Positions 1-11,859 are shown, counted from the stretch's first letter. The stretch is DNA of 64,000 bases from Zingiber officinale (GCF_018446385.1 NC_055992.1:17640877-17704876); one strand, 5' to 3'. Numbers and translations: made by a program. Notes: generated by a model from the sequence alone, not told the origin.

Positions 1-365
1 AATAAACCAATCAATCGACCGATCGATTGACAGCCTCTGCGCGAGAGCACAGAATGAACTTGGATCGATCAGCTGATCGATTGGAGTAATCCAATCGATC
101 GGGCGATCGATTCACATGTTTTGCGCAAGAGCACAGTGCGAACCTGGATCGATCAACCAATTGATTGGGTACACCCAATCGATCGGTCGATAGATTCACA
201 AGGTTTCTACACGAAGGAGCAGTGCGACTTTGAATCGATCAGCCGATCGGAGGTAACCAATCGATTGATTTGACTGAATCGATCCAGTGTTGGCCCAATC
301 GATCGTAACGATGCTCAACGACTATATTTGAATCGATTGGAGATGTGCTCAATCGATTGAAGGCA
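1..365. repeat. Array of CGATCG-centred palindromes in LTR U3
   Basis: The motif aatcgatcgaccgatcgatt and its variants recur about every 50 to 70 bases, separated by less conserved spacers such as 'gcgcaagagcacagtgcgaa'. The array stops about 40 bases before the TATA box at 400. It is one of several family-specific palindrome arrays in this window. Confidence 0.8.
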
Positions 366-399
366 ACGGTTATGTGAGAAACGACTACTTACAAATACA

Positions 400-409
400 T
401 ATAAAAAGG
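400..409 (+). promoter_or_regulatory. TATA box of the left Copia LTR
   Basis: TATAAAAAGG lies between the palindrome array (U3) and the presumed R/U5 part of the LTR, the usual place for an LTR promoter. Confidence 0.55.
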
Positions 410-803
410 GAAAAATAACTGTAGCAAAATACCATCTTGTATACTCATTGTGCTAAGCAAAAAGTGAGCTCTCTAAGTGATTTTAAAGAAAAAGATTTGA
501 GTCTCTTCCTCCTAAACCCAGATCTCATCTTGTAAGAGGAAGAGACAACCCTTGTAAAGGTTTCTCCGCCTTCGTTTGTGATAACGAGAAGGAGAAGTTC
601 ATATTGGAGCTTGATCGTGTGAGTGTGTGCCTTGGATTAGTCACCGCAAGGAGGTGGAGACCAAGTAAACCAAGGAGTTAGCATTGCTCTCTTATTTTCT
701 TGCTTTTCATTTCTTTCTATTTTGCTTCCGCTAACAAGTTGTAGGTGAAAAATCGAAGAAAGGCTATTCACCCCCCCACTAGCCAAACGCAAAGATCCTA
801 TCA

Positions 804-1281
804 AGGAGTATCTGTCGGTATCCTTTTGGAAACCAGTGTTGCCGACAGATGGCATGGTCAGCGGCATGGTCAGGTAGAGGATCGTACGATGGAAGCTTCT
901 ATTGTCGCGTCAGAGATATGCTCGGCTCGTTAAGGTATTGTGTCAGAGACACTTTCCTAGCACATCTTTTCATGAAAATCATGGAGAAGCACACATGTCT
1001 TGGGAAGTGTGTACATGCACTACAGGAGCCTTATATAAAGGGGGGTCCAAGCTTCAGCGGAGGTATGCGAGAATCCACTGTTGCTACTATTGTTTGTTGC
1101 TTTGCTTTGCTTCCACATATCGCTGTTGACTGACTTGAGCGTCAGAGGGCCAACGTTGGGGGACCCCTTCCCTAACTCGGCACTGACGTAGTTGTTATTG
1201 CAGGGCCGCACGGAGTCTACACACGGTCAACCGGAGTGCCACATCCCCAGCTTCTGTCGCCTCGATTATCGGACAGGATCA
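804..1281 (+). mobile_element. 5' LTR of the Tat-Gypsy element (3' part only)
   Basis: The sequence runs parallel to 21692-22155 with a TATATAAAG box at 1032-1040 and ends in 'tatcggacaggatca'. The two copies differ at many positions, which I estimate by eye at 15 to 20 percent, so the insertion is old. The first part of the LTR, present in the 3' copy from about 21194, was separated by the Copia insertion. Confidence 0.8.
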
Positions 1282-1283
1282 TA

Positions 1284-1303
1284 TTTGGCGTCATATGTGG
1301 GAA
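1284..1303 (+). other. Primer-binding site of the Tat-Gypsy element
   Basis: 'tttggcgtcatatgtgggaa' directly follows the LTR end. It is a slightly mutated form of the 'TTTGGCGCCGTCTGTGGGAA' type of site common in plant Tat elements. Confidence 0.7.
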
Positions 1304-1463
1304 TGCAACCTGCATCCGAGCCGAGGGGATAGAAGATACTGGACGACTTCACACAGTGACGCTCGCCCATGAAGAGCTCGACCTACTCGTGCAAGCCCGA
1401 TCGCAGAAAATAGTCGAGCAGCAACAACAGAAGGCGCTAGCCGATTGACAAGCGCAGTAAGCA

Positions 1464-2330
1464 ATGTCCACAGCAAGAGGCCGAGCAGCACAGGAGGACC
1501 ACCTGGAACAACTCTCTATCTGGGGGAAGAATAGATTGCCAACCGGCACTCATGGAGAGGCACTACCCGCGCCCATACCTTTTCATCGGGCACTGTTCCA
1601 AACACCCTCGGAGATAGCCCAAGCCAACCAAGAGCGAGGATCTTCTTCAGACGAAGCGCCCGTTCGGGATGCATGGAAGGGCAAGGCACCTCGAGGCAAC
1701 GCATCTCCAGAGCGGATCAACCGCCAGTTCTTCGAAGACATTCTGCGAGATCCTCTCCCTAAGCACTACACACTGGCGATCGGGTCCTACAACGGGTCGA
1801 CCGATCCAGATGATCATCTGGATAGGTTCGATAATGAATCCACACTCCACCAGTACATGGATGGAGTGAAATGCCAAGTCTTCCTCACCACATTTTCCGG
1901 CTCGGTGCAACGTTGGTTTAGAAGGCTTTCGGACAACTCAATACATAGCTTCAAGAACTTCTGAACGGCTTTCCTACACCACTTTGCCAGCAGTCGATGC
2001 TACTAAAAGACAAGAATCAACCTTTTCTCCTTGAAGCAAGGATCCAAGGAGACGCTCAGAGCCTGCATTCAATGTTTTAATCAGATAGCCATGGATATTC
2101 CTTCAGTCTCATCTGAGACCATGATGAGTGCCTTCACACAGGGGCTCATCGAGGAGGACTTCTTCTGATCGTTCATTAGGAAGCCGCCCTGAGACTACGC
2201 CCACATGCTTAAGAAAGCTAACGAGTACATCAATGTGGAGGAAGCCCAGGCAGCCAGAAGAAAGGAGGCACCGACCGAGCCCTCTATCCCGATCGAGTGT
2301 TAACCATCAGGGAACCACCAGCCACCTAGG
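1464..2330 (+). pseudogene. gag: Tat-Gypsy gag (capsid), broken
   Basis: The first 166 codons are open and contain the Tat capsid signature: 'LPKHYTLAIGSYNGSTDPDDH' is followed by 'FSGSVQRWFRRL', typical of the retrotransposon gag domain (PF03732 family). The reading continues past a TGA at about 1962 with further stops (for example near 2004 and 2166), through a recognisable 'SETMMSAFTQGL' and 'ANEYINVEEAQAARRKE' near 2115-2265. Gag would form the particle that packages the RNA. No zinc knuckle could be seen. From 2331 to 2868 the frame is degenerate, arginine- and proline-rich linker with no recognised domain. Confidence 0.75.
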
Positions 2331-2868
2331 GGGCCAAGGGCTGAAGGAGCGCGATCGCACTTGGAAACCAGAGCGCACACCATCCAGTAGGTGGCATCCG
2401 GACGACCAAAGGCATCAAAAGGAAAGGTATGGACACTTATGCTCTACTCTTTCCACCAGTCGGTGTCGTACAATATGTGTGACTACCGCGGCCTAACGCC
2501 GATCGCCAACCGACCGACTCCCAGGGGGTACCTCCGCCAAACCCCCCTCTCCCGATCGACAGCATAGACTCCAGTCCACTAGTTGTCAAGGAGACACAAG
2601 AAGGTCACCGGAACGATACCAGCATCAATAACAAAGGGAGAGTGCCAATCCTTCCCGAGGCTCGAACGATCGGAATCAACCCTCCGCTCGGGAGGAAGAA
2701 AACAGAAGCAATGCCGCCTGGGGAGAAATAAGCATCATCGCCGACGGACCGACTAGCGGCGACTCCAATCGAGCCTGGAAGTCATACGCGCGATGACTGG
2801 AGATCCATGCAGTAAGATGTAGCCGGGAGAAGGCGAGCGAGCCCGAGATCAGCTTCGGACCCTAGGAC

Positions 2869-3297
2869 TTGGAGGGAGTCGAGATCCCTTATGGCAACGT
2901 CTTGATCATCCAAGCGGTGATAACTAATTATACCATTCACCGTATCTTTGCTGACATAGGAAGCTCGGTGAGCATAATTTTCAAGAAGGTGTTCGATCAG
3001 CTGCAGATTGATCAGTGCGAGCTACTACCTATGACAACCCCGCTGTACGGATTCACCGGCAATGAAGTTTTGCCGATCGGCCAAACAAGATTGACCATTT
3101 CACTAAGAGAGGAGCTGCTCAGGAGGACTAGGATCACGAACTTTATCGTGGTGGACGCCCCCTCAGCCTATAACGTCATCCTAGGGCGACCGACCCTCAA
3201 CGAGTTCAGGGCAATAGTCTCTACCTACTTTCAGAAAATTAAGTTTCTGGTAAATGATCGGGTTGGAGAAGTCAAGGGCGACCAACTTGCTACTTGA
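2869..3297 (+). pseudogene. Tat-Gypsy aspartic protease domain
   Basis: This open stretch of 142 codons encodes a retropepsin-like fold. The active site reads 'ADIGSS' where functional copies have D-T/S-G, so the second catalytic-loop residue is changed. It is followed by the flap region 'LYGFTGNEVLP' and the C-terminal 'AYNVILGRPTLNEF', both typical of plant Gypsy proteases. The domain would cut the Gag-Pol polyprotein. Stops separate it from gag upstream and RT downstream, so it is probably a dead remnant. Confidence 0.75.
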
Positions 3298-3599
3298 CGT
3301 TGTTACATCGAGATGGTCAAGACCGAGGCCAAAGCCGCTCGGAAGAATCCGTGACTCAAGGTAAACACTATTATTGAAAAACCCCCTGCCCTTGTGTACG
3401 AAGAAAAAGAGGAAGTGCATATCCATCCTTGTCGAGTGGAGGCCACTGCTTTTATGGCTGCTGACTTATAGGCCAAGCAGAAGACAGAATTGGTCGCTTG
3501 TCTCCAGCGAAACCATGACATGTTTGCATGGTCAACACTGAGCTGCCCAGCATCTCCCCAAGCGTAGCTCAGTGTAAGATACATGTCCGACCAGACACT

Positions 3600-4740
3600 C
3601 ATCCGGTAAAGTAATGCAAAAGGGATTACAGCGCCGAGCAGAACCTGATCATCCGGGTGGAGGAAGAAAAGCTGTTACAAGCCGAACATGTGAGGGAAGT
3701 TCAGTTCCCAAGCTGGCTCGCTAACGTTGTCCTCGTCTCCAAACCGGGTAACAAATGGCGAGTCTGCATCGACTTCCGTGACCTGAACAATGCATGCCCG
3801 AAGGACTCCAACCCGATATCTCGGATCGACTAGATGGTGGACTCCACTGCGGGATGCGAGCTGATATGCATGCTAGATGCCTATTAGGATTATCATCAAG
3901 TGTCACTCTCCCGCGAAGATCAAGAAAAGGTCAGCTTCATTACCGCCGACGGTACGTATTGTTACAACGTCATGCCGTTTGGACTCAAGAATGTCGGAGC
4001 CACTTATCAAAGATTGATGAACAAAGTGTTCCGACGGTAGATCGACCGTAACATGGAGGTATACGTAGATGATATCCTGGGCTGACCTATGTACAGATAT
4101 TGAGGAGACCTACCGGACACTCAGGACTTATGGGATAAAGCTGAACCCAAGCAAGTGTATGTTCGACGCAAAGAGTGAGCGCTTCCTCGGCTACATCGTA
4201 ACCGAGCGGGGCATCGAGGCGAACACAATCAAAGTGAAAGCGTTGCAAGACATGCCCCCTCCCCGCAACCTGAAGGAAGCTCAGCGATTGACTGGTCGGA
4301 TCACGGTGCTATCCAGATTCATCTCCAAGTCATCCGATCGGAGCTTACCATTCTTCAAAATACTGCGCCGGGCGATAAAATTTCAATGGGACGAGAAGTG
4401 CGACAAGGCATTCAAAGAGCTCAAAGAATACCTCAACTCCCTGCCTGTCCTAGCGAAGCCATGTGTCGGCGAGCCACTCCGGATCTACTTGTCGTCTACA
4501 GAGCATGTGGCTGGTTCGACATTAGTTAGGCAGAGCGGCGAGGAACAACCAGTGTACTTTTTAAGCCACATATTAAAAGATGCCGAGTCCCGCTACACTG
4601 GTCTTGAGAAATTGGCTTATGCTTTAGTGCTCGCCGCTCGGAGGCTTCGCTCATACTTCCTCGCTCACTCGATAACCGTGATGACCAACAGTCCCTTGGG
4701 AAGAGTCTTCTCACTCTTGAGGTGTCTGGACGACTAATCA
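3600..4740 (+). pseudogene. pol: Tat-Gypsy reverse transcriptase and RNase H
   Basis: RT motifs are readable across frames: 'NKWRVCIDFRDLN' near 3750-3790, 'GTYCYNVMPFGLKN' near 3950-3990 and the catalytic 'YVDD' near 4060-4070. In-frame stops lie just before 'MVDST' and within 'DAY*DYHQV'. From 4069 to 4737 the frame is open and contains the connection 'LGYIVTERGIE' and the RNase H region 'LRIYLSS..VAGSTLV' to 'YFLAHSITVMTN'. The enzyme would copy element RNA into DNA in the cytoplasmic particle. The stops make this copy non-functional. Confidence 0.85.
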
Positions 4741-4799
4741 AATGGAAAACGAAGCTCAGCGAGTTCGACATCAAGTATCAACCCTGAACTGGCATCAAA

Positions 4800-5260
4800 G
4801 CACAGTCCTTGGTGGATTTCATCATCGAGGTATAAGGCCCAGAGCCAGAAGCCGTTTAGAGGATATATGTGGATGGTTCGCCCACTCGACAGGGGAGCAG
4901 CATCGGCATACTACTCATCTCCCCACAAGAAGATCAGATGCAGTTGGCCGTTCAGCTAGACTATAGGGCCACCAATAACGAAACCGAGTACGAGTCACTA
5001 ATAGCCGACTTACAAGCCGCTCAGCACATCAGAGCGGTCAAAATCTTGATCCATTCAGATTCTCAGTTGGCCGCTTAATAGCTGTCCGGAGCGTTCGAGA
5101 TAAGCAATGTCTGACTCAAGCTCTACGCAGAGGCCTTTGAAAAACTGAAGTCCAACTTTCAAGAGGTTGTTATATAGAAGATCCCACGATCAAAAAATCA
5201 GGCTGTAGATGAATTGGCCAAGTTAGCTAGTTCGCTGTCGCCGATTGTCATGGCGTAGCC
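4800..5260 (+). pseudogene. Second (archaeal-type) RNase H of the Tat-Gypsy pol
   Basis: A second RNase H-like domain sits between the first RNase H and integrase: 'YVDGSPTRQGSS' near 4868-4905, 'RATNNETEYESLIADLQAA' near 4966-5022, 'HSDSQLAA' near 5053-5078 and 'NQAVDELAKLAS' near 5198-5232. A dual RNase H is diagnostic of the Tat branch among plant Ty3/Gypsy elements. Stops interrupt it at about 5077, 5113 and 5174. Confidence 0.75.
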
Positions 5261-5276
5261 GATCAAGAAAACCTCT

Positions 5277-6560
5277 TTGGTGGCACACATCGATCAAATA
5301 GAAGGGCTCACTTTCCTGAACGATTGGAGGGCAGCGATGATAGAATTCTTGCGATCGGGAGCTACCCCGTATGATCAGGAGGAGGCTCGGTTATTAAGAA
5401 AAAGGGTTGGGCGATTCACTCTGATCGGAGATCAGCTGTATAAGAAAGCCTTCTCCCGACCTTTGCTCAAGTGCGTCTGGTCAGAAGACGCCAACTACAT
5501 ACTACAAGAAGTGCACTAGGGATCCTGCGGAGGACATCCGGGCGGTCGATCATTGGTAAGGAAGATACTACTGGCCAGATATTTTTGGCCAACCCTCCAG
5601 CAAGACGCCGCTCGGACGGTGGCCACGTGCCTGTCCTGTCAAAAGTATCACAATATCTCGCACCGACCCACTGAGGAGATGAAGGTGTCCACAGTCTCTT
5701 GTCCGTTCGACCAATGGGGCATGGACATCATCGGACCCTTCCCCATGGCGGCCGACCATCGGAAGTTTCTGCTCATGGTCGTGGATTACTTCTCAAAGTG
5801 GGTGGAGGCTGAGTCGCTTGCAAGGATAGCCGAACAGATGGTCATGAGATTCATTTGGCAACAAATCATATGCCGGTTCGGCATACCACGACAACTCGTA
5901 TCCAACAACGGGAGGCAGTTTGCGGGTCAAAGGCTCAGAGGATGGTGCGAGGGATATGACATTCAGCAGGCCTTCACCTCCTGGCTTATCCTCAGAGCAA
6001 TGGTTAGGCGGAGGTCACCAATCAGGAAATCCTTCGAGTACTGCACACTCGGCTCGACCATATGGGAGGCAGCTGGGTCGATGACCTCACGAGCGTGCTG
6101 TGGGCCCTCCGCACGATGCCGAAGGAGGGGACCGGTCTGACCCCATTCCACCTGGTGTATGGCGGTGAAGCGGTCACCCCCGTTAAGGTCGGATTAGAGT
6201 CCGATCGGGTGCAACATTATGATGAAGGCAATGCCAAGCGGAGGCTTTTGGAGCTGGACTTGGTGGACGAAGCGTGCGCCAAAGTAGCCGTTCGGCTGAT
6301 GGCGTATCGACAACGGATGAAGCAATCCTACAACCGAGGGTGATCCCGAGGTCCTTCCAGGTCGGTGACCTCGTTTGGAAGAAAGTCAAGCCATTCGGGG
6401 ACGTCACCAAGTTCGAAGCTCCATGAGCAGGGCCTTTCAAGGTTGTGGAAAAGCTCCACTCGGGCGCTTATTTCCTGGAGGACGAGACTGGAAGGTGGCT
6501 CGAACGACTATGGAGCGCAAACCATCTCCAACCCTATCGTGTCGGGTGAGAGACATTTAT
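5277..6560 (+). pseudogene. Tat-Gypsy integrase, broken
   Basis: The zinc-binding region shows the histidine end 'GHPGG' and 'CLSCQKY' near 5630. The catalytic core shows the first aspartate in 'WGMDIIGPFP'. The second motif reads 'LVSNNGRQF' where active enzymes have D-N-G, so a catalytic aspartate is lost. The reading shifts frame near 5980, before the glutamate motif, and resumes at 6062 with 'LTPFHLVYGGEAVTP' and then 'FQVGDLVWKKV' near 6355. Together the changes make the integrase inactive. The end fades into non-coding sequence around 6560. Confidence 0.8.
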
Positions 6561-6629
6561 ACATTTTTATACGTCCTCTCTAAATGCAGGGTCAAAATAA
6601 AAGATTTATAAGCTATATACTGAACGGCA

Positions 6630-7045
6630 CATCAAATCATCGAGCGGCGACGTTAAACGCATGTCTCTACCAACGGTCGAGTGGCGATGTTAAACGCATG
6701 TCTTTACCAACGGTGGAGCGGCGACCTTAAACCCGAGTCTTCACCAAATCATTGAGCGGCGACGTTAAATGCGTGTCTCCACCAACGGTCGAGTGGCGAC
6801 CTTAAACCCGAGTCTTCACCAAATCGTCGAGCAGTGACGTTAAACGCATATCTCCACTAACGGTCGAGTGACGACTTTAAACTCGGGTCTACATCAAATC
6901 GTCGAGCGGCGACGTTAAACGCGTGTCTCCACCAACGGTCGAGCGGCGACCTTAAACCTGAGTCTTCAGCAAATCGTCGAGTGATGACGTTAAACGCGTG
7001 TCTTCACCAACGATCTAGTGATGACCTTAAACCCGAGCTTGCTCT
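6630..7045 (+). repeat. Tandem array, about 75-bp unit, between Tat-Gypsy pol and antisense ORF
   Basis: About five to six copies of a unit alternate 'gagcggcgacgttaaacgcg' with 'gagcggcgaccttaaacccg'. The start of 'gcgaccttaaacccgagtc' at 6721 and again at 6796 gives a period of 75 bases. Tandem arrays in this position are known from Tat/Ogre-type elements, where they can seed satellite DNA. Confidence 0.85.
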
Positions 7046-7249
7046 TACGGTCAAGCGGCTAGTCGCAGATACGAGATCATGGACATTTACGGTCAACGAC
7101 AAGAAACGCTGTGAAGGGAAATACTTCGCTGAACCGGCACATATATTAAGACCTCAAAATTTTCAAAATTACAGTTGTAAGCTAAAGATAAGAGCTTCAC
7201 CGAACGGGCGAGCTTACATTAAGACTTCAAAAATTTTCAGCGCTCAACC

Positions 7250-7528
7250 TCACTCAAGGTAATCCAGAGTGTCGTCGGGTAGTGACTCGATCATCTTATC
7301 CCGACTAATAACACTGTCCTTCAAGGTCGTGGGAAGGTGACTGCCTGCCTTGAGCTGGTTGATCGTCTCATCTATCGTGAGGTTACAGAGCCAAAGATAA
7401 CAGGCGACTACTTTATCATTGAACGCGCCCGAGCGGATGTAGTTCTGTTTCATTACTGCAAATCGACTCAGCTCGACCTCCTGATAGATCTTCAACGCCT
7501 CTCGAGAGCCCTCCAGCTCGGTCTTCAC
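7250..7528 (-). pseudogene. C-terminal segment of the Tat-Gypsy antisense ORF
   Basis: An open minus-strand frame of 92 codons ends here ('SLPDDTLDYLE'). It abuts the left target duplication (CTTCC, 7529-7533) of the Athila-type insertion. Its upstream continuation lies beyond that insertion at 16655, where the same strand encodes a coiled-coil-like region. This is therefore the tail of one antisense protein cut in two. Function is unknown; see the segment at 19745-20461 for the recognisable domain. Confidence 0.6.
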
Positions 7529-7744
7529 CTTCCTGATGTGCGTAAATATTATGATAGTTTATGCATGTTTTATGCACATTTGCTTACTTTATACATATGT
7601 ATCATTTGTATGATCACCTCTTTTATCATGTATTCATCATATATACTCTTTTGTATGGATATCTGCTCTTTGTTTAGTTTTGTATTGACAGGGACATCTT
7701 TCGGAGTGAAAACAGCGTTTGTCGACGCATCGGAGTGAACCAGA

Positions 7745-8150
7745 GAACACGACCATGCAAACCTTGCACGGCCGTGTGGCCAAACAGAAGGGAAGATGTG
7801 CACGGCCGTGCAACCCTTGCATGGCCGTGCGGCTAATCCAGAGGTGGATCAGAACACGGCCGTGCAACTCTGTACAGCCGTGCAACCCTGCACAGCCGTG
7901 CACCCCATGACCGAGGCCAAGCAACACATGGTCGTGCGACCTTGCATGACTGTGCAACCCTGCACGGCCGTGCACCCCATGACCAAGGCCAAGCAGCACA
8001 TGGTCGTGCGACCCTGCACGGTCGTGTCTCCAGGAACTGAGCCCCATCATCACACGATCGTGCCAATTGGCACGACCGTGCAGCCCATCCAGAGCCCAGT
8101 TAGGGCACGGTCATGCCATTCTTGCACGGTCATGCCGCCGCACCGTGCCC
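7745..8150. repeat. GCACGGCCGTGC palindrome array in Athila U3
   Basis: The 12-base dyad gcacggccgtgc and variants (gtcgtg, gatcgtg, tcatgc) recur about every 20 to 30 bases, for example 'cacggccgtgcaacccttgc'. The array ends directly at the TATA box. A shorter version lies in the 3' LTR at 15355-15655, and a related block lies inside the element at 11860-12275. Confidence 0.85.
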
Positions 8151-8155
8151 TAGCC

Positions 8156-8164
8156 TATAAAAGG
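8156..8164 (+). promoter_or_regulatory. TATA box of the Athila-type 5' LTR
   Basis: TATAAAAGG follows the dyad array immediately. The 3' LTR has the same box at 15673-15680. Confidence 0.55.
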
Positions 8165-9132
8165 GGGGTTTAACCCCTTTTCCGGGGGAGGAGAGCCGAG
8201 AGGCGAGCCGTGAAGAGGAGATTCATTCTGGTGCCATTCCACGCCGCCCAGGACATCGATCTAGCGACCTTCCATCACCACCTCAACTCCAGAAGCAAAG
8301 GATTGGATCCGAAGATCACTCATCGTCATTGGATAAACATACTTCTTCTTTATCTCTTCATTTTTGAGGATTGTATGTTTAGATTCACTATGTCTTCGGA
8401 TTCTTCTCTAGCGTATATGGAGTAGAGTCTTTGTTCTAGGACAAAGGAGTAATTGTGGATTGGTTTTGATGTAAAACTCATATTACGTTTATAATCATTG
8501 GATGATTTCGCTTGCTTTGTTTCGAATCCTCGATCTCTTTGTCGTGTTGATTGATTGTGTAGGAATTGCTAACCTCGTAGAGGGAATACCTTAGATCATA
8601 CACCCGAGGGGCCCTAGTGACAGGGGTAACCCGTTCACGGACATCTAGGGTATCTCCTTGAAAGGAGAGGTGACTCCTTCGCAAGGAAGCAAGAGACCAA
8701 ACCAAACTTCTTAATTCTATCCTTGATAACATCAGTAAGTGTCGTGTCCTTGTGATCTACCGAGGCGCCCTAGTGATAGGGGTTAATCGTAACAGGATTT
8801 CGTAGGGATCGTCTTTATCTGGTGCTCAAAGATAGTTGCTTTAGCTTCCGGCGAATACATGCCGATGGACAATGAGTGTAGGTTAGTATGAGACATATCA
8901 ATACCACCACAATGAAATCGAACTCCTAGAACTTTTCATAACTAGGTTGATTTCTTCTCGTTGCTAGTTCTCATTCCCCGCTTTTCGATCTCTTTTCTTA
9001 GATTACTTACAACCATCGATAGTGTAGCTAATCCTAAGTGTGCCTCCACCAGTGCTTATAACCAGTCCTTGTGGGTTTCAATAATCTTTTATATTATTGA
9101 CGATGAATCCGTGCACTTGCGAAATTGTAACA

Positions 9133-9156
9133 AGTTTTTGGTGCTGTTGCCTAGGA
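9133..9156 (+). other. Primer-binding site of the Athila-type element
   Basis: 'tttttggtgctgttgcctag' starts just after the LTR end. It resembles the Athila site 'TTTGGCGCCGTTGCCGGGGA' with several transitions. Confidence 0.6.
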
Positions 9157-9430
9157 CTGCGTCTATAATATTAGTGATAGTCATACTATATTAGACTAGA
9201 CTTTGTTTTCTTTTCCTTTATTTTTACTTTAGTTTGCATTTAGAAATAAAATAATTTTACTCTTGTTTTTCTTTACTTTTTGTATTTCTTTACTTTAGTC
9301 CATATTTTATTTTTGCATGCGAAAAGCTAATCTTTCAGGACATCTCCTACCATTTGATTCAGAGATTGATAGGACTTTCCTGAGGAGAAGAAACCTATAG
9401 AAGGCATTCCAAGCACAGGAGTCTTCAGAG

Positions 9431-10900
9431 ATGGCTGATAAATTATTAAAGGATTATGCAACACCTTATGCACGAGGGGTTCGGTCTAGCATCACTCGAC
9501 CGCCAATTGAAGCTAACAACTTTAAGATCAAGCCTGCAGTAATTCACATGGTTCAGCAGAATCAATTCGGAGGAGGACCGCATGATGACCCAGACCACCA
9601 CTTGGAACTTTTCTACGAGATCTGCGGCACCATGAAAGTGAACGGAGTCCCTCCAAAATCAGTAAGGTTATTGCTCTTCGGATTCTCCTTGAAAGATAGA
9701 GCCAAGCAGTGGCTGAATTCCCTTCCAGCAAACAGTATTACATCTTGGGAGCAGTGTGAGCAGAAATTCCTGGACAAATTCTATCCACCAAGCAAAACTG
9801 CCCACATGAGAAACTTGATCGCAAGCTTCAAATAGATAGACTCAGAATCATTATTTGAAGCATGAAACAGATTCAAGAGCATGCTGAGACAGTGCCCCCA
9901 TCATGGCCTTGAGAAATGGTTGGTCCTGCACACCTTCTACAATAGAATCAATTATCACACGAAGGTATCCATCAATTCTACAGCAGGAGGGGCACTGATA
10001 AACAAGAGCCTTGATGAAACTGAAGAGATCATAGAGAATGTGCCACAGAATCACCACCAGTGGGCATCAGAAAGATCTGGTGGTTCTTTTTCAGGGAACC
10101 CAATAAAAGTGTTAGGGAAATTCGACATAGATGCAGTCACTCTCATGTCTGCAAAGCTGGATGCTCTGACCAAGAAATTTCAGGCCATGGGAAACAACAA
10201 CACAGCCAATGTGATAGTTTGTGTTTGCGAAACTTGCGGAAGTATGAATCATGCTAAAGATACTTGCCCCCTGGGGACAATACAAGCACAGATATACCAA
10301 CTTGAGCAGTGTAATGCAATAGTCAGCTACAACCAAAGGTAAAATAATCCGTACTCTAATACATACAATCCAGGTTGGAGGAATCACCCAAACTTCTCAT
10401 ACAGGAACAATCAGGATCAAGGGCCAGCGAAACCAAGCTATCAACCTGGACAACAGAGTTACCAACCTGGGCAGTAGAACTACTTAGCTGGACAACAAAC
10501 TTTTCAACAGCAACCTTCACAATTGTCAAGAATTGAAAAGATGCTTGAAGAAGCTCTCTCAGAGTAAAATGAGATGAAGAATGAGATCAAGCTGTTAACC
10601 CAAAGAATGGAAAATTATGAAAAGCATGAAAAGATGCAAGACAGCCAGATAGCCCAGATAGCCCAATCCATCTCAAGAACACAGGGAACATTTCCAGGGA
10701 AGCCAGATATAAATCTAGTAGAACATTGCAACCGCATTGAGCTGAGGAGCGGACGAATTGTGGGAAACCCCCAAATCATTACCCAGAAGGAACTTGACTC
10801 AGAGAAGGAGCCCTCTCTCCTAATGCCCAATCAGACTCAAAACAGGGATGAAGAGGATGCTACTAAAAAGGTTGAAGAAACTCTTCAAGTTCCCCCATAA
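9431..10900 (+). pseudogene. gag: Athila-type gag, broken
   Basis: The reading begins 'MADKLLKDYATP' and shows the Athila capsid features 'HHLELFYEICGTMKVNGV' and 'KDRAKQWLNSLP'. A stop at about 9833 interrupts it, then it continues with 'HTFYNRINYHT' and a C-x2-C knuckle-like 'CETCGSMNHAKDTCP' near 10220-10270. Glutamine-rich 'YQPGQ' repeats follow, and then 'RIELRSGRIVG'. At least five stops are present (for example 9833, 9863, 10340, 10476 and 10565). The protein would form the particle. This copy cannot make the full product. Confidence 0.75.
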
Positions 10901-11159
10901 AATCAGATGATTCCTTTCCCTCAGAAACTGATAACCTCCCAGAAGGATGGAGAGTTCAACCGCTTCCTGAAAAAGATCAAGAAGATTTGCATAGAAGTAC
11001 CACTGATAGATGCACTGCACCAAATGCCGAAGTTCGCAAAGTTCTTAAAGGGTATTTTATCTAACAGGAGGTAGAAGAGCGACTTCGAGACCATAGCATT
11101 AACAGAGAATTGCAGCGCTCTCCTTATGGCTAATTCTCCACCAAAGCTTCAGGATCTAG

Positions 11160-11548
11160 GAAGTTTCTCCATACCATGCAAAATTGTATCTGAACTGATA
11201 CCGAGAGCTTTCTGCGACTTGGGGGGCAGTGCTAGCCTACTTCCATACTCTTTATGTAAGAAATTGGGCCTCTAGAACATTAAACTGACCACTATGGCAT
11301 TACAACTAGCTGACCATTCATGCAGATACTCAATGAGAATAGTGGAAGGCGTGCTAGTAAAAGTGGGTGGATGTATAGTTCCCACATATTTCATTATCTT
11401 GGATATGGAGGAAGACCCCAAGATATCGATCATCCTTGGAATACCATTCCTTGCCACAGCTGGAGCCATCATCGATGTAAAAAGTCACAGATTATCCTTG
11501 GAGATTGACAAAGAAAAGATCGAGCCCCTCTTCTCAGGGCAATTCTAG
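11160..11548 (+). pseudogene. Athila-type aspartic protease domain
   Basis: The frame reads 'IPRAFCDLGGSASLLPYSL', in which the catalytic D-L-G-G-S replaces the usual D-L/S-G, then 'PTYFIILDMEE' and 'SIILGIPFLATAGAIIDV'. These are typical of Athila proteases. A TAG at about 11274 breaks the frame. After 11548 the sequence passes within about 200 bases to 'ALLGRQPKG', normally found after integrase, so the rest of pol has been deleted. Confidence 0.7.
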
Positions 11549-11859
11549 CAAGATCAACATACACAAAGTCAAGGAGTGCAGTTTCCATGAGAGTTCCCCT
11601 CCAGCGAGCAACAAGAAGTGCATTTGTCCTGCACGAGCGAAATTGAAGGCGCAGACTGGAGCATTAACCCTTGGAGGAGAGCCATGCTTCCATGGGTTTA
11701 GCCCATATTGATTGAAACAGGGTCGAGCTAAAGACCTAAAACAAGCACTTCTTGGGAGGCAACCCAAGGGGTTTTCATTCTAGATATTGTTTTGAGCATT
11801 TTTATTATTTCTTCACTTTTGGGTATTTGTTTTCAGGATGTGCAGAGCCTCCACGAGCT

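Larger units (their letters stand above)
1..803 (+). mobile_element. Right part of a Ty1/Copia LTR (truncated by the window start)
   Basis: The block ends in the layout shared by the Copia LTRs in this window: a 'gctattcaccccccc' C-tract, 'ctagcc', then a terminal 'gatcctatca'. A TATA box and a transcribed leader precede it. The next bases (aggagtatc) match the interior of the 3' LTR of the adjacent Gypsy element near 21691, so this Copia element landed inside the Gypsy 5' LTR. Its left end and any coding part lie outside the window, so I cannot say whether it is a solo LTR or a full element. Confidence 0.75.
7534..9132 (+). mobile_element. 5' LTR of the Athila-type element
   Basis: The 1,599-bp LTR pairs with 15140-16649. 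It has a dyad array at 7745-8150, a TATA box (TATAAAAGG, 8156-8164) and a long leader. The longer dyad array accounts for most of the length difference from the 3' LTR. Confidence 0.85.
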
